NCBI GenBank assembly: GCA_014529385.2
Contig: CM043955.1
Coordinates: 135,604,108 to 135,668,107, forward strand
Source of the DNA: Adiantum capillus-veneris
Taxonomy: Eukaryota > Streptophyta > Polypodiopsida > Polypodiales > Pteridaceae
DNA length: 64,000 bases
Direction: 5' to 3'
Shown here: in pieces, positions 21,733 through 32,914 of the stretch
How positions within the stretch are numbered: the first letter of the stretch is position 1
Layout: each line of letters opens with the position of its first letter
The notes under the pieces: model-generated
Seen by the model: the letters and a program-made list of their open reading frames with translations, nothing else
What the model was told of the DNA's origin: nothing
Database searches by the model: none
Position numbers and translations under genes: made by a program

Positions 21733-23151
21733 ATGATTGGGGAGCTATTTGTGTTGAGGACCACTTTACCTCTTTATCATGGCCGGGAAAGTTTGGCTCA
21801 AGAAGAGGAGTTTTTGCTAACAGGAATCATTCCAAAGGAGATTCAGAAGTCTAAGAAGTATGGCTTTGTGCGTAGAGCATACAGGTACAAATTGATTGGT
21901 GATGTCTTATACATGAAAGGGGCTGATCTTGTGTTGAGACGTGTGCCTTGGCGGGAGGAGCTTTACAGAGTGTTGGAAGAGAATCATGAAGGTGCATGTG
22001 GTGGCCATTTTGCTCTAAAGATCACCTTGCATAAGATTTTGCAAGAGGGGTATGTATGGCCTAGTTTGCACAAGGATGTTCACCATTGGTGTAGGTCTTG
22101 CAATAGGTGTCAAGCATTTGGGAAGAGAGTGTTGAAGCCAGAGCTACGAAAAACCATTATGGCGTTTGATGTGTTTGAAAAGTGGGGGATTGATGCAATA
22201 GGCCCGTTACCTATCACAAGCAGGGGCAAAAGCTATATTTTGACAGCAGTGGACTATCTTTCTAGATGGGCAGAGGCTATAGCAGTAAAACAGATCACTG
22301 CAAAGGATGTGGCAAAATTTGTGTATGATGAAATATGTTGCAAGTTTGGGGTGCCATTAGAGCTACTTTCAGATAAGGGGCCAGGATTTAGAGCTAAACT
22401 GCTAGACTTCTTATGCGCAAAGATGAAGATTAGGCACCAGCATACCACTCCTTATTACCCACAGTGTAATGGCTTAAATGAAAGATTCAATGGTGAGTTG
22501 GTACAGATTCTTTCAAAAGTGACAGAGCACCAAGGAAGGAATTGGGATTTGGAATTGCCTAGTGCATTATGGGCTTACCGTACTTCGGTGAAGACAGGTA
22601 CAGGGTTTACTCCATTTCATTTGGTATATGGAAAGGAAGCACTATTGCCGGTGGAAGTAGAGTTGCCTGCAGTAAAGATGCTAGAGAAGCTACTTGGGCC
22701 GTCTAGTAATGCATTCAAAGAGAGGCTCTTACAGTTACAGGAGGTTCAGTTGGATAGGATGAGCGCATTGGAGCATTATGGGCAAATGCAGGATAAGGCT
22801 TTGGCAAAGATAAATAAAAAGGTCAAAAGTAAGGGTATCAAGAAGCATGACTTAGTTTTGCGTTACAACAGTAAGATGGACAACACCTTCCAAAAGAAGT
22901 TTCAGATTAAGTGGGAAGGCCCTTTCAAGGTAGTGGAGTGTTTTCCAAATGGTACATATCAGTTGGCTAACTTGGATGGGATTCTACATAAGTCAAGGGT
23001 AAATGGATTGTGTCTTAAATTATATCATGCCAGGTTAATGATGGTGGAGCAAGATGAGTTGTCTGTGGAGCAAGCAATGTTGGTGAAGGATGAGAAGACC
23101 TGTGATGCGACGAGTCTCATATCTCTCTTTGCTGCTGCTGATCATGAATGA
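21733..23151 (+). CDS. pol: Tat-type integrase, open frame
   Basis: The 472-residue frame is intact. The zinc-binding H2C2 domain (residues about 85-135) has HEGACGGH and CRSCNRCQ. The catalytic core shows Asp in WGIDAIGPLP, Asp in LLSDKGPGF and Glu in GLNERFNGEL. The C-terminal domain contains KFQIKWEGPFKV and LYHARLM. There is no chromodomain, as expected for Tat. The start ATG is internal to the original polyprotein, and a stop at 21667-21669 separates it from the second RNase H. Confidence 0.9.
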   Translation: MIGELFVLRTTLPLYHGRESLAQEEEFLLTGIIPKEIQKSKKYGFVRRAYRYKLIGDVLYMKGADLVLRRVPWREELYRVLEENHEGACGGHFALKITLHKILQEGYVWPSLHKDVHHWCRSCNRCQAFGKRVLKPELRKTIMAFDVFEKWGIDAIGPLPITSRGKSYILTAVDYLSRWAEAIAVKQITAKDVAKFVYDEICCKFGVPLELLSDKGPGFRAKLLDFLCAKMKIRHQHTTPYYPQCNGLNERFNGELVQILSKVTEHQGRNWDLELPSALWAYRTSVKTGTGFTPFHLVYGKEALLPVEVELPAVKMLEKLLGPSSNAFKERLLQLQEVQLDRMSALEHYGQMQDKALAKINKKVKSKGIKKHDLVLRYNSKMDNTFQKKFQIKWEGPFKVVECFPNGTYQLANLDGILHKSRVNGLCLKLYHARLMMVEQDELSVEQAMLVKDEKTCDATSLISLFAAADHE

Positions 23152-23179
23152 TCTAGCAGGCTAGGGGATGGGCAAATTA
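23152..23179 (+). other. polypurine tract of the Tat-type element
   Basis: AGGCTAGGGGATGGGCAAATTA directly precedes the LTR start TGTCAGG at 23180. Confidence 0.7.
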
Positions 23180-24325
23180 TGTCAGGAGTTTTCTTGAGCA
23201 AGGGATTGTGCATATGTACATACACATGCATGGTGCATGGAATAAAGGATTACCCAATTTCCATAGCCAGGTGGTTACGTGGGGCCCACGTGTGTACAGG
23301 TAGGAAAGGGTGTACATAGTGCATCGATTTTCACTATTATCAGTGCCAGTGTGTTTTTTCTACAATAAGGAGGAGTTGGTAGCGCGTAAAAATTCTCGAG
23401 GAAGCTATACGCGGGCCGACGACATGAGGTAAGCAGGTGCGTCAGATGGCATAGAGTGGCGTCAGGAGGTCGAACGGGGTCAATACTTGCACGCGGAGAA
23501 GTATGGACACCACGTGGGTGTTTTCTTGTGATACTTATGCAGAAAGGTCATCATGAGGACCACTTTTTGGGGCCACTTCACGTGGTTGCGGGATGCATTA
23601 TTTGGAAAAACTGAGTGCCAGGTGTGCGGATGATGCAAAAAAGGTGACAACTATGCAGTGCGAGGTCAGTTTTTGGCATGTTCGGGGTCCGTTTGAGGTC
23701 ATCTAAAAGGCCACGGGTGCCCAACTAATAAATCTAAGTGTGGGAACTAAAAAAAGAGAGAGAAGACCAAAAAAAAACATGGAGAAGAGAGGAGGAACAG
23801 CCGCAAGTGTGTTTTTGCTGTTTTTGGAGCATTTTTTGGCCCTAAACTGCTCATCCGAGGTCGGATTTGAGCACTATGACATTGTAGGGTGGGGTTTTTG
23901 GGCGTTCCGGACGCAATGGCGCTGTCCATTTTGCCAAATTCATCACAGATTTTCTACTGTTTTTCTGTGTAATCTTCTTCGGTGAGTGAAGCCTCAGCTT
24001 AACTTTGTGGTTGTATCTGGTGTATTTCCTCAATATTGTGTAAACTATTTGCCCCATTGGTGTTGGGCTGAGCTTCATTGAGTCTAAACAACAGCAATTT
24101 TCCTCCTTTGAGCTGAATTGATAGTGTGTGTGTGTGAGTGTGTATGTGTGAGTGTTGAGTGGGCAAGTGGGAAATCTCTCTCTTCTCACTCCGTCTGTGT
24201 GTTTCCTGTCTCGGCCAGGCTGATTGTGTAAGCCGAGTGGTGCCCCATAATGTGTGTGTGTATCATCCCAAGAGTGTGTGTCGGGTCATTATAGAGGCGT
24301 TGTGTGTGTTTCCATCCCGCTCACA
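23180..24325 (+). repeat. 3' LTR of the Tat-type element
   Basis: It matches the 5' LTR at 16193-17327. The copies diverge exactly after CTCACA (24325), which fixes the LTR end. GT-rich simple sequence lies near 24123-24150. Confidence 0.93.
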
Positions 24326-25530
24326 CCGTGAAACCAAAATACGCTTTGTTTGCGGATGATACAACTTGTAACCTTTGCTTTCAGCACTATAACCAACAAA
24401 AATACATTTGACAGCCTTATCATCCAATTTTCTGCGCTGTTTTTGTGGCACCAAAGCATATGCCAAACAACCAAAAACACGCATGTGCTCAATAGAAGGC
24501 TTTCTATCATGCCATGCTTCATATGGAGTAATAGGTTGCAAAGCTTTCGTAGGACACCTGTTTAGTACATAATGGCACACATGATGGCCTCAAGCCAAAA
24601 AGAATGCGCAAAGCTTGACTTTTGAGTCTTGACCATACATTGTGCCATTTTTGTACGTGATCTGTTTTTCCTCTCAGCAACACCATTTTGCTGAGGTGTA
24701 TAAGGCACTGAACATTGGTGTTTTATCCCACGACTAGCCAAAAATGCATTGAATTTATGAGACATATACTCCTTCCCTCGATTGGAACGGAGGGTGCCCA
24801 TAGTACATTTTGAGACATTTTCAGCCATAGCCAGAAATTGTTTGAAGCACATAAAAACTTCGGACTTCGCTTTAAGTGGAAATACCCATGCATGCCTGGA
24901 GTAATCATCTATGAAAGTCACGAAGTACAGGTAATTGCCCAAGGACGGAGTTTGCATGGTCCAATAAACATCACTATGCACAACCTGCAACCTGCATGTG
25001 GCCCAAACGGAACCATCCTTTGGAAACTTAGAACGCTGCATCTTACCCAAAATACACCCTTCACAAACATGTTTGACAGGTGCTTCAAGAGGCGGCAAAG
25101 AAGAAACCATATTAGATTTCTACAAACGCAACAAACTGGCAAAATTCAGATGACCAAAACATGCATGCTAAAGTTTTGCATCTGAAATAGCCCTTGAATT
25201 TGCAACTGTATTTGCAAATTTTTTTCAATACTTGTCATACAAAGTGAGCTTATACAGCCCACGGCACAAAAGCCCAGATGCAAAGATTTCATCACCAAAA
25301 TTGAGATCATGAAATGTACATCTGTCATCCACAAATTTGACACAAGTCCAAGTCTAGCAAGTGCAAATATAGACAAAAGGTTCTTCTTGATCCCAGGTAC
25401 ATAAAGTGCATCAACAAGTGTGAAAGAACTGCCATTAGCAGCAGTAAGCACAATCTTTCCAACTCCTTGAACCGGATAAGAGGCATTGTTGGCACAAGTG
25501 ACTGAATTCCCATGAGGGACAGACTGGAGA
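24326..25530 (-). pseudogene. pol: copia D1, integrase and pre-integrase part
   Basis: On the minus strand, frame 24562-25110 has the integrase zinc-binding cysteines (CEGCILGKM), the first Asp (HSDVY), FIDDYSRHAWV, and the Glu region QQNGVAERKN. The second catalytic Asp is replaced by Asn (LRSNRGKEY), so the enzyme is dead. Frame 25146-25451 gives the pre-integrase block (FTLVDALYVPGIKKNLLSI). Frame 24263-24580 holds the C-terminal domain, KCIFVGYS. The similarity to D2 stops near 25525, so gag, the 5' LTR and the primer site are absent. Confidence 0.85.
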
Positions 25531-25793
25531 GTTTCATGATATAGATATGTTTATATCTAGAAATTGAATTAGCATACTAGTAGTAATTAAGGTAATGATG
25601 CTACTTTACTAGCAACTCAATAACTTGGCCTTCGCCCTTTTCATAGATAGTGAATACCAACTATAAATTGGATACTTATCTAAGTTTGGAGCTCATAATT
25701 CTTGAGAGAATTTGTACTGAAGTGTGCTTGCCTTGTGATATGTCAGCATGACAACTAAAACTGGTCTTTGTGCCTTGATTAGTAGCATGAAGA
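25531..25793. other. AT-rich spacer
   Basis: No coding, repeat or structural signal is seen between the truncated D1 and the palindrome at 25794. Confidence 0.5.
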
Positions 25794-25945
25794 TGAAGTC
25801 GTGGAGCGGAGCGTAGATTGACTCTCACACGCACACACAGAGATACGCAGAGAACTTACACAGTACGCAGAGAATCGTTTGAAGGGTTATCTTTGTGTGT
25901 GTGTGTGTGTGAGAGAGTCGATCTACGCTCCGCTTCGCTACTTCA
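25794..25945. repeat. imperfect palindrome at the U5 end of element F
   Basis: The arm 25794-25841 (with GGAGCGGAGCGTAGATTGAC) is the reverse complement, with few mismatches, of 25890-25945 (with ATCTACGCTCCGCTTCGCTA). CA/GT repeats are paired in the inner arms, and the loop is about 50 bp. The right arm ends at the presumed LTR terminus CTTCA, and the left arm starts with its complement TGAAG. The left arm thus looks like an inverted copy of the LTR end. Confidence 0.75.
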
Positions 25946-25947
25946 AT

Positions 25948-25959
25948 TGGTATCATAGC
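25948..25959 (+). other. primer binding site of element F (initiator-Met type)
   Basis: TGGTATCATAGC differs from the standard copia primer site TGGTATCAGAGC at one base. It lies two bases after the presumed LTR end. Confidence 0.75.
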
Positions 25960-27475
25960 GTCGGTGCGGAGGGAGCGCATGTGTGCACAGTCACGACGAC
26001 AACGGAGACGGAGCTTGTGGCCATGGAATCTTGGAGATCAGATCTATGAGCGTGAGCTTTGTAGGAGCTTGAGGGAGAGTCAGCGCGAGATCGCCGTTTC
26101 TCCGCCTTTTCAAAGAAGCTTTGGAAGGTTGGATTTATAGATTTGTGTGGAGCAAGGAGAGTGGAGCAAGGAGAAGACGTTCAGGCAAAAAACGTGGGCA
26201 GCCGATTTTGCAGGTCATTTTTAGTGCTGATTAGCAAAATTTTTGCAAATCAACAGTTTTTGACATTCTGTTAGTGAGAGAAGTAGAAATTGCCGTTCTG
26301 CAACTTTTTGCGTCTCACGCGCTAGGGCTAATTCTGCACGGCTTGGAAGATATTTCAGAAATACACGCTGTATGTCTATTGTGGAGCTAGCTGACAGGTG
26401 GTAGTGGTTGAGAGTTTCTCCCACTTTGGCATCTTGGATGCAGGTTATGGTTGCAGAGAAGAGCATGTATGGTTGCGTTTTAGTATAGGTGTAGCTACAA
26501 GCAAGTGTTGCTGCATGAGAAGCTACGCTCCGGGAGTGAGCCTTGTGGCCTTTGCAGTCTCTGTGATCATTGCGGCGTTGTGTGGTTGCCAGGCAACTTG
26601 ATTTGAGTTTTGACTTGCATTTTCTCACAGGTAAGAGATTCACAGATTGGATTCGGGAGAGCCAGAGAGAGAGAGATAGAGAGACGGATTCTCTTTGGGC
26701 TGATGCATTTGAGGCTATGTGAGTTGTGGGTTATGCATCGGTGGATGCTACTGGCACAGGATACGGGTACTCTTGCTGCAGGTAGAGATCTCTCGGAGAT
26801 CTGAGACAGCAGGTTGCTTCATGTACGCTGTATGTGGGAGCTCTATGCTTGTTTGAGCATGTTTTCTCTCTTGGATAGGTTTCTTCCGATTGCCAAGATC
26901 TTGGATGGATTCTCTTACAAGTTTTTGCATTCTTCTCTGAGTAGATTTTGTGAGCTCAAGACTGAGGCACATGTATGTGACATGTATGGTCATATGAGGT
27001 GATTTACATGAGAGCTTACTTGACTCAGGTTTGTGGAGATTTGAGCATGCAGTGAGTGTGGATGATACGCATTTGATAGCTCTTGTTGTGAGCTTGGTGT
27101 TCACTTTATGGTTATTTGGGTTTATAGCCATTTTACGCTGAAACTCTGGTGAAATTTTTTGATGAGTTTTATGCGCATCATTTATGTGATCTAGGTAGAG
27201 ATTGCGGGTTGCACTCAGCATTTGCATGCGGTGTTCTCTGCAGGTGGGAGATTTGTTCGTATGTATGCATCGATACTGCACAGTGTGGGCTTGGTGATTA
27301 GCTCACAGATTGCAATGTGATACTAGAGCAGGCGAGGCTTGTATTGACATTGCGACAGCTCTATTTTGGAGTGTGTCTCACAAGTTTTACATTGTGTTTC
27401 TAGCCATATTTGTAGACAGTTTCCAGGTGTTGTTGGTGAGGTGGTTTTGCTATCTAGCTTGCTACTTGTGCTCAT
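25960..27475 (+). other. long leader of element F
   Basis: About 1.5 kb separates the primer site and gag. No frame is convincing. Many short ATG-led frames and a weak AG-rich stretch near 26664 are present. A leader this long is unusual for copia elements. Confidence 0.5.
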
Positions 27476-27815
27476 GGCAGAGACAAGTGATCGATCAGAT
27501 TGTGACCTCTCACAGATGCGCGTGTGTGATGGGTCAGACTTTGCGGCATGGAGAGATTGTATGCTTGATGCAATGACACAGCGAGGGTTGCATCGACCAT
27601 TGAGTGGTGATGCAGGTAGACCTTCAAACATGTCTGACGATCAGTGGCAGGAGCTAGAGGAGATGGCACTATCTACGCTCTCTTTGCACCTTGCGGAATC
27701 TGTATATGCTCTTGTTATGTATGAGACTACTTTGAGAGCACATTGGCGCAGATTACATGATATGTATGATAGATCTGAGTCATCAAGGACTGGTGTGAGA
27801 CATGTATATTCATGA
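27476..27815 (+). pseudogene. gag: gag of element F, N-terminal half
   Basis: I choose the ATG at 27476 (MAETSDRSDCDLSQM), because the upstream text is not Gag-like. The frame gives FAAWRDCMLDAM and the helical core WQELEEMALSTLSLHLAESVYALV...TLRAHWRRLHDMY, which is the UBN2-type copia Gag. The stop at 27813-27815 comes before the zinc knuckle, and a stretch of Gag appears to be deleted. Confidence 0.7.
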
Positions 27816-27827
27816 GTACGCTGACAG

Positions 27828-28307
27828 GTGACATGTTGGTATTGTGGTCATTCTGGACACGTTAGACGGCGCTGTTTTTGTCGTATGCGACATCGTAGGA
27901 GACATGGCAGTCTCAGAGATGTATGTAGTGATGCCATGGACTCAGTTGCTTTGACAGTTGAGGTAGATGTAGTGTCGGAATATACTAGTGACGGGGATGT
28001 CACTTTTACCTCGAGCTATGCACGAGATGCTATACATGTGGATAGTGCACTCCCTTCGCAGTGGTTTCTAGACACAGATGCTATGTTTCATGTCACATCG
28101 CATCGTGAATGGTTTTGTAGCTATTCTAGCGGGATGCTTGGCATTGTACGTTTGATTGATGGATCGGTGCATGCGATAGCAGGTGCAAGAGATGTGAGAC
28201 TGTCATTACCGAGCGGTGCATCTTACTTGTTACGACATGTGTGCTATGTACCAGATTTGACAGCGAGTTTGATCTCGATTGGTCAGCTTAGAGATTGTGG
28301 ATGTTAG
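27828..28307 (+). pseudogene. element F zinc knuckle and protease remnant
   Basis: The frame opens with a CX2CX4HX4C knuckle (CWYCGHSGHVRRRC). An acidic linker follows, then the protease region. The catalytic loop reads WFLDTDAMFHVTS, where D-S/T-G-A is expected, so the glycine has become Asp. Typical downstream protease text follows (LPSGASYLLRHVCYVPDLTASLISIGQL). The protease is predicted inactive. The region lies directly after gag. Confidence 0.75.
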
Positions 28308-29103
28308 ATTTCGCTTCGAGAGCGAGATTTTGTGATCCATTTGGGTTCACTAGTGATTGCAAGAGGTTCCAGGAGTGGTCCAGGTTACCCATTGCATGTG
28401 GATCACGGGAGAGACGGTGTTGTCTCTATGATCATGTAGCCAAGTAGACAGCGAGAGAGCAGGCGAGTCTCTTTTGCTTGTGGGTTGCAGGATGCTTTGC
28501 ATGGAGTGTAGAGCAGTGACCTTGTTGTGCAAGTTGCGTCTACGGATGCACAGGTAGAGCGGGACAGCTCTAGTGAGTCACAGCTCTAGTGAGTCATAGC
28601 AGGACGAGTCATCAGAGGTGATGACAGAGATGACTCACATGGATGCTGAGATGTCGGCTATTGTGGAGTCATTTCTTGATATGCTTATGCCAGAGCTTGA
28701 TGCAGATTTAGGACAGATGGATACTCTTGGTACACATGTGATATGTGTTGGGCACGAGGAGTCACTCCAAAGCTCGGATTCAGAGTGCCAGGGTCTCTAT
28801 GATAGGGGACAGGATTGCCATGAGTTGAGTTCTGAGTTGGAGGTGGCAGATGTTGCCAGGGTTGCATCAACGTTCAATGTCCTCATGTACGAGATGCAGA
28901 TCTCGAGGCCCGACGTAGCAGCTGCAGTGGGAGCATTTGCAGCAGGGTTGATTAGTTGTTCGATGACTGATCTCGGCATAGAGCATAGGGGAGGTTTGCA
29001 GGTATTGGACCAATACTTGCAGGAGTGCATGAGCTCTTGTAGACTCTTTGCAGAGCTTGGAGCTAGCTCTGTGTGGCTTCAGCAGCGGGGTGTTTGTCTA
29101 TAA
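28308..29103 (+). pseudogene. element F residual pol scraps
   Basis: The frame 28618-29103 is acidic. It has one stretch, YEMQISRPDVAAAVGAF, that matches the copia RT block TRPDIAFAVG found at 3090-3120 in the first element. No integrase, no YVDD and no RNase H motif remain. A large deletion therefore joined the pre-integrase region to the end of RT. Confidence 0.55.
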
Positions 29104-29214
29104 CTAGAGCCGGATGCACTAGCTCATCGAGAGTCAGTGGGCATAGGTTGAGAGAATCTCTCACCTTCTATTAGTTGTACACTAGTAGATCTTTCTTAAA
29201 GGCACATTGGCCTT

Positions 29215-29226
29215 TAAGTGGGAGGT
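29215..29226 (+). other. polypurine tract of element F
   Basis: AAGTGGGAGG directly before TGTTGGGG repeats the arrangement at 3769-3781. Confidence 0.8.
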
Positions 29227-29415
29227 TGTTGGGGTTAAGGCCTATGTGCCTTGACCGGTCGCCCAGGTCATGGACGCCCGCCCACTGTTACCCTATACTT
29301 ATAGTGAGTATACTGTATAGGGGGAGCTGCCACTTCACAGTCTCACCACCCACATCGTGTGTGTGTCTCCTTCTCTCTCTCACTCTCCGTTTGTGGTGCT
29401 CCCCGATCCCCTTCA
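29227..29415 (+). repeat. 3' LTR of element F
   Basis: It starts TGTTGGGGTTAAGGCC and shares the GGTCGCCCAGGT block with the LTR at 3782. It is CT-rich toward the end and finishes near CCCCTTCA. The end is inferred from the CA rule. Confidence 0.65.
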
Positions 29416-29640
29416 GAAGATTGGAGAACATATAACATGAAGTTATCAATGATAAACCACAATTGTCAAAATCCATAAATGATAGTAAAAATGATTATTA
29501 CCATGAATGAATGTTAGCAAAAAAAATTCTAATGAGATAGAAGGGAGAGAAACTTACAAATGTGAAAAATCGTATTCACAAACACACACTCCCCACACAC
29601 TCGACATGCCATGTGACAAAAACAACCCCAATTTGGCAGC

Positions 29641-30779
29641 TTATCGAGTGGATAGCTTCCAAAGATGTAGATATTGTATGGGTAATGGTAAGAAGATGCT
29701 TATATTTTTTGACATAAAAACTTCAATTTGATAACCCTTGTAAACTTCAAAGTAGGTCTTTGGAGAAATTTCAAAGTTAGAAAAGACACCTATCAATTTA
29801 TTTGATATGTAGACTCGTGCTATGATGATCCTTGGCATGGCATGATTAAACTTGGAGGCCATGTTCAAAGAAGATCCACAAAGATATTCATTAGCTTCAA
29901 TTGTCAGATCGGAATGTATGTTACCTGTCAAAAATGCCTCAGAACAAGACTGCTTGGTCTTGATTATTAACAGCTATACAATGTTTTTAGTATTGAATCA
30001 TATTTAGTGAAGGAAAAAATTTAAGTAGTAGCTTAGCTATGATGGATAAGTGCACCATCTCCATGAAACTTTATTTCATAATTATGATGTTTTAGGATTA
30101 CTCCATGCAAAATTTAATTCCAAGTGTCTATTAAGTAACCATAGCTACGAGGGATAGATTCAGTATAATAGAAAAAGAGGGAGAGACGTACCCTCTTAAG
30201 TGATCATATGTAAAGACTGATAGTTAGTATACCATGTAGTTAATATGTGTCCCATCTAATTACATATGTTTGGGATATCCTTTGAAGGTGGAGAAAAAAG
30301 AGTAGCACGAACTTCAAATGTAAGCTTGAGTAATCTTTGCTTGATGTGGCTCTTGATCAAATTTGATCGATCATGCTCAATCAGGATGCAATGAGTTGCC
30401 TATAATAGAATAAGTCACCTGAAAATACTTCATATGTAACATGAAAGAATGAAAATGAGTCTTGTAAATTATATTAGTAAACAGGTAAATGTTCAAGTAA
30501 TCCATACTATGACATAAGCATAAATTTAAAATTACAGTCTAAGGTTGATGATACTTATCCGTAGTGTTCAGGGAAGGTCCACTAAACCTTTAGCCATTTG
30601 AAAGTTTAGATTAGCTAAGATAACTAATTGATCACTCTTATGATTCATGTTTGATGACCTTAACTTCCAAGAATAGAGTATCCTCATTTGATATCCATGG
30701 TGAAAACTTGTGTAGCATCATGGATAGAAGCAGCATCCCATCAACAAGGGAGCCGAGTGCAAATTGGGCTCCAAATGTG
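29641..30779 (-). CDS. unrecognised gene-like region, three phase-consistent exons
   Basis: Three open segments on the minus strand are bounded by usable splice sites. They are 30779-30659 (after AAG, before GT), 30399-30264 (after TATAG, before GTAATT) and 29924 down to about 29641 (after GACAG, ending in a stop). The phases agree: one leading base then 40 codons; 45 codons plus one base; two leading bases then an open frame. The texts (for example FGAQFALGSLVDG, HDRSNLIKSHIKQRLL, NMASKFNHAMPRIIIARVYI) look protein-like, but I do not recognise the family. Possible further 5' exons near 30.9 kb are not clear. It could be a decayed gene or gene fragment. Confidence 0.35.
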
Positions 30780-30899
30780 CTTAAAAGTCATGAATTTCTG
30801 CAAAATTTTCAAGAAACCACAAGAAAATGAAATAAATATAAATTAGTTTACCTTGTTGTCAAATCTAGTAGGCTTCCTTGCGAGCCCTTTCGACAATTT

Positions 30900-32130
30900 C
30901 TATCCATTTTGAGAGCTTTTATGCCACAAGTGAGAAAGGATGTCGTCGTGCATCGACTTGGAGGCCAGCTTCAAAGGCCTTGATGGGCGACCAAAAATAA
31001 ATTTTTAATTTGTAGCTTGAAGAAATCAAAGTCGGGGACACTTAAAGGGTTTGTGGTTATGCAATGGCCAAATAAATTTGATAGTGTGTGTCCTTGAAGT
31101 TTTTAAAAAACTAAAACTAAAGGCTTTATTAGGCATCCAAATGAAATGGAAAAAATTTATTTATTTATTTATTGTGTTTGGTGGCCAACCAAGAATTTGA
31201 GGCAAATGGAGGGGTGAATTGAGTTGGCTCCTGAGGTAGGTGTTGTGAATTGAATAATACAAAGGGTGAATCAACCCTTAAGATAAGGGCCTTGACATGA
31301 CATCAATGGGCAGCCAAGGACTTGTGGTCGCTTGAGGGTGGTCACACCTTTTATCCAAAAAAAAAATCATGTGAAATGCATGGCCGACAAAAAACTGGCA
31401 AAGAGGATGAGAGCACGTTAGGGAGAGAGTGGAGACGGCAACCATTGCCATCGTTTTTGGCTCGTGAGGAAGAAGAGGAAAAGGGTCAGCACGTCGAGGC
31501 CCTCCTTTGATGCAAATTTTGATGTGATTCATGCAGGTCGGTCCTGAGGGCTTGTTGTGAGCTGGAGCTGACTTCCACCGCAGCTTCTTGTTGAGCGTAT
31601 TGGTTGGTGCAAGTCCTTGCTTCATATGCAAAAGGGTCACAACATCGACCTTGATTGGGGGAGCACTAAAGCAACCGAACTTATTTCCACACGTTCAATC
31701 ACTGCCGACTTCACCTTGCCGACATCCAATTATTACCATCTTCTTAACTTGGCTAAATCAAGTTTTCCCTTTTCATAAAAGTCCTTCAATTTTTGTTACC
31801 TCTTGTTTCTTTCCCCAAGCCGGATTCGGTCCTTCAAAATTTCCTTCATAGAATTCCGATATTGAATCCTTGATCAACACCTCTTTAATTTTCTTCAAAA
31901 TCTCTTGCTCCTTTGACTTTGTCTCTCTCTCTCCCGCCTTCACAATCCACAAGAGAGCCATCAGAATGAATTTTTAACTTGTCATACCGAATCTTGGTCG
32001 TCGACAAGAAAAATTACTTGATCGATGAATGTCCGATTAGCCTTAATTTGCAAACTTGATGTTGTCGATTCGCAAATTGCTCCTTAAAATTTGAATTTGA
32101 TTGTCGATTCTCTCTTGAACCACCTCGCTC
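30900..32130. other. unassigned stretch, possible interior of a minus-strand copia
   Basis: No domain is recognised. A minus-strand frame 31773-31961 (lysine and glutamate-rich) lies inside the primer-site-to-left direction of the LTR-like sequence at 32141, so it may be the start of a degraded element. The frame 31278-31640 has no familiar motif. Confidence 0.35.
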
Positions 32131-32460
32131 TGATACCATTGTTGGGAGAAAGGTTGGGCTTGCACCCTTGGCCATGAAATATAACTAGAGTATATCACTT
32201 ATTGCATAACCTATATAGGGTGAGTTCTCACTATAGCTATTTACAAAGCATCCATAGTGGCTTATTAATAAAAGATCTAAAACACTGTGTAAATGTAAAA
32301 TTGCCAAGAGATTTATTTATTGTCATTGCCTTCTCCTAAACTGAGTTCCAATCTACAAATCATCAACTTACCATTAGTAAAAAGTAGAAAGATAGCACAT
32401 TAATTAACCATTACACGCTAGCTATCCCAATTGTAGTTAACCATATACAATAGGAGGGTG
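32131..32460 (-). repeat. possible minus-strand copia 5' LTR with primer site
   Basis: GCTCTGATACCA at 32131-32142 is the exact reverse complement of the copia primer site TGGTATCAGAGC. It is followed directly by TGTTGGGAGAAAGG, an LTR-like start on the plus strand. No partner LTR was found, and the right end is undefined. Confidence 0.45.
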
Positions 32461-32914
32461 CTCAATCTCGTAACAAATTTTTTGCATTTTCTTGTTCCAT
32501 AGTCACAAGATTGCAATTTGGTCTTTGATATGGCCCCAAAAGCTCAAGCCATCGATGGATATCATGTGTACCAAAGTTGGAATTCAGAAACCAAAATTCA
32601 ATTTGGTGTATAGCCAAAAAAGTTATATTGTCACTGAGGGCCATTACCATCATACAAAATCCAATGTACAACTGTTTTACCAAAAAAAAAACTCAAATCC
32701 ACATGCCTTTAGATCCTCCCACTTTGTTGATAAACGATGCACCCCATGATGGTTTGCTCAACCCACCCAGCATAACTCTCTCCTTGCCCTCATTTTTTGA
32801 AGGGCATCTTCATGATTTTTACTTGGAGAATATTTTGATCCCGTATTTACAAGAAGGGAGGGGATTGAGGCAGTGAGATCAAGGTATGTGGGTAGGTGAT
32901 GAGCACACAAAGCA

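Larger units (their letters stand above)
16193..24325 (+). mobile_element. complete Ty3/gypsy Tat-type element nested in copia D1
   Basis: Two LTRs of about 1.14 kb (16193-17327 and 23180-24325) flank gag, RT, RNase H, a second RNase H and integrase on the plus strand. The extra RNase H-like domain before integrase is a mark of the plant Tat lineage. The flanks read CCAT (16189-16192) and CCGT (24326-24329), a 4-bp duplication with one change. Removing the element leaves copia D1 with the same length as D2 at that point. A protease could not be found. Confidence 0.9.
25794..29415 (+). mobile_element. copia deletion derivative F (gag kept, integrase and most RT lost)
   Basis: A primer site at 25948, a long leader, gag, a damaged protease, a short RT scrap, a polypurine tract and a 3' LTR lie in order on the plus strand. 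The 3' context (CATTGGCCTTTAAGTGGGAGG then TGTTGGGG) is nearly the same as in the copia at 1-3975, so F is a related, shorter, non-autonomous form. The 5' LTR start was not found. Its U5 end is inferred just before the primer site. Confidence 0.7.
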
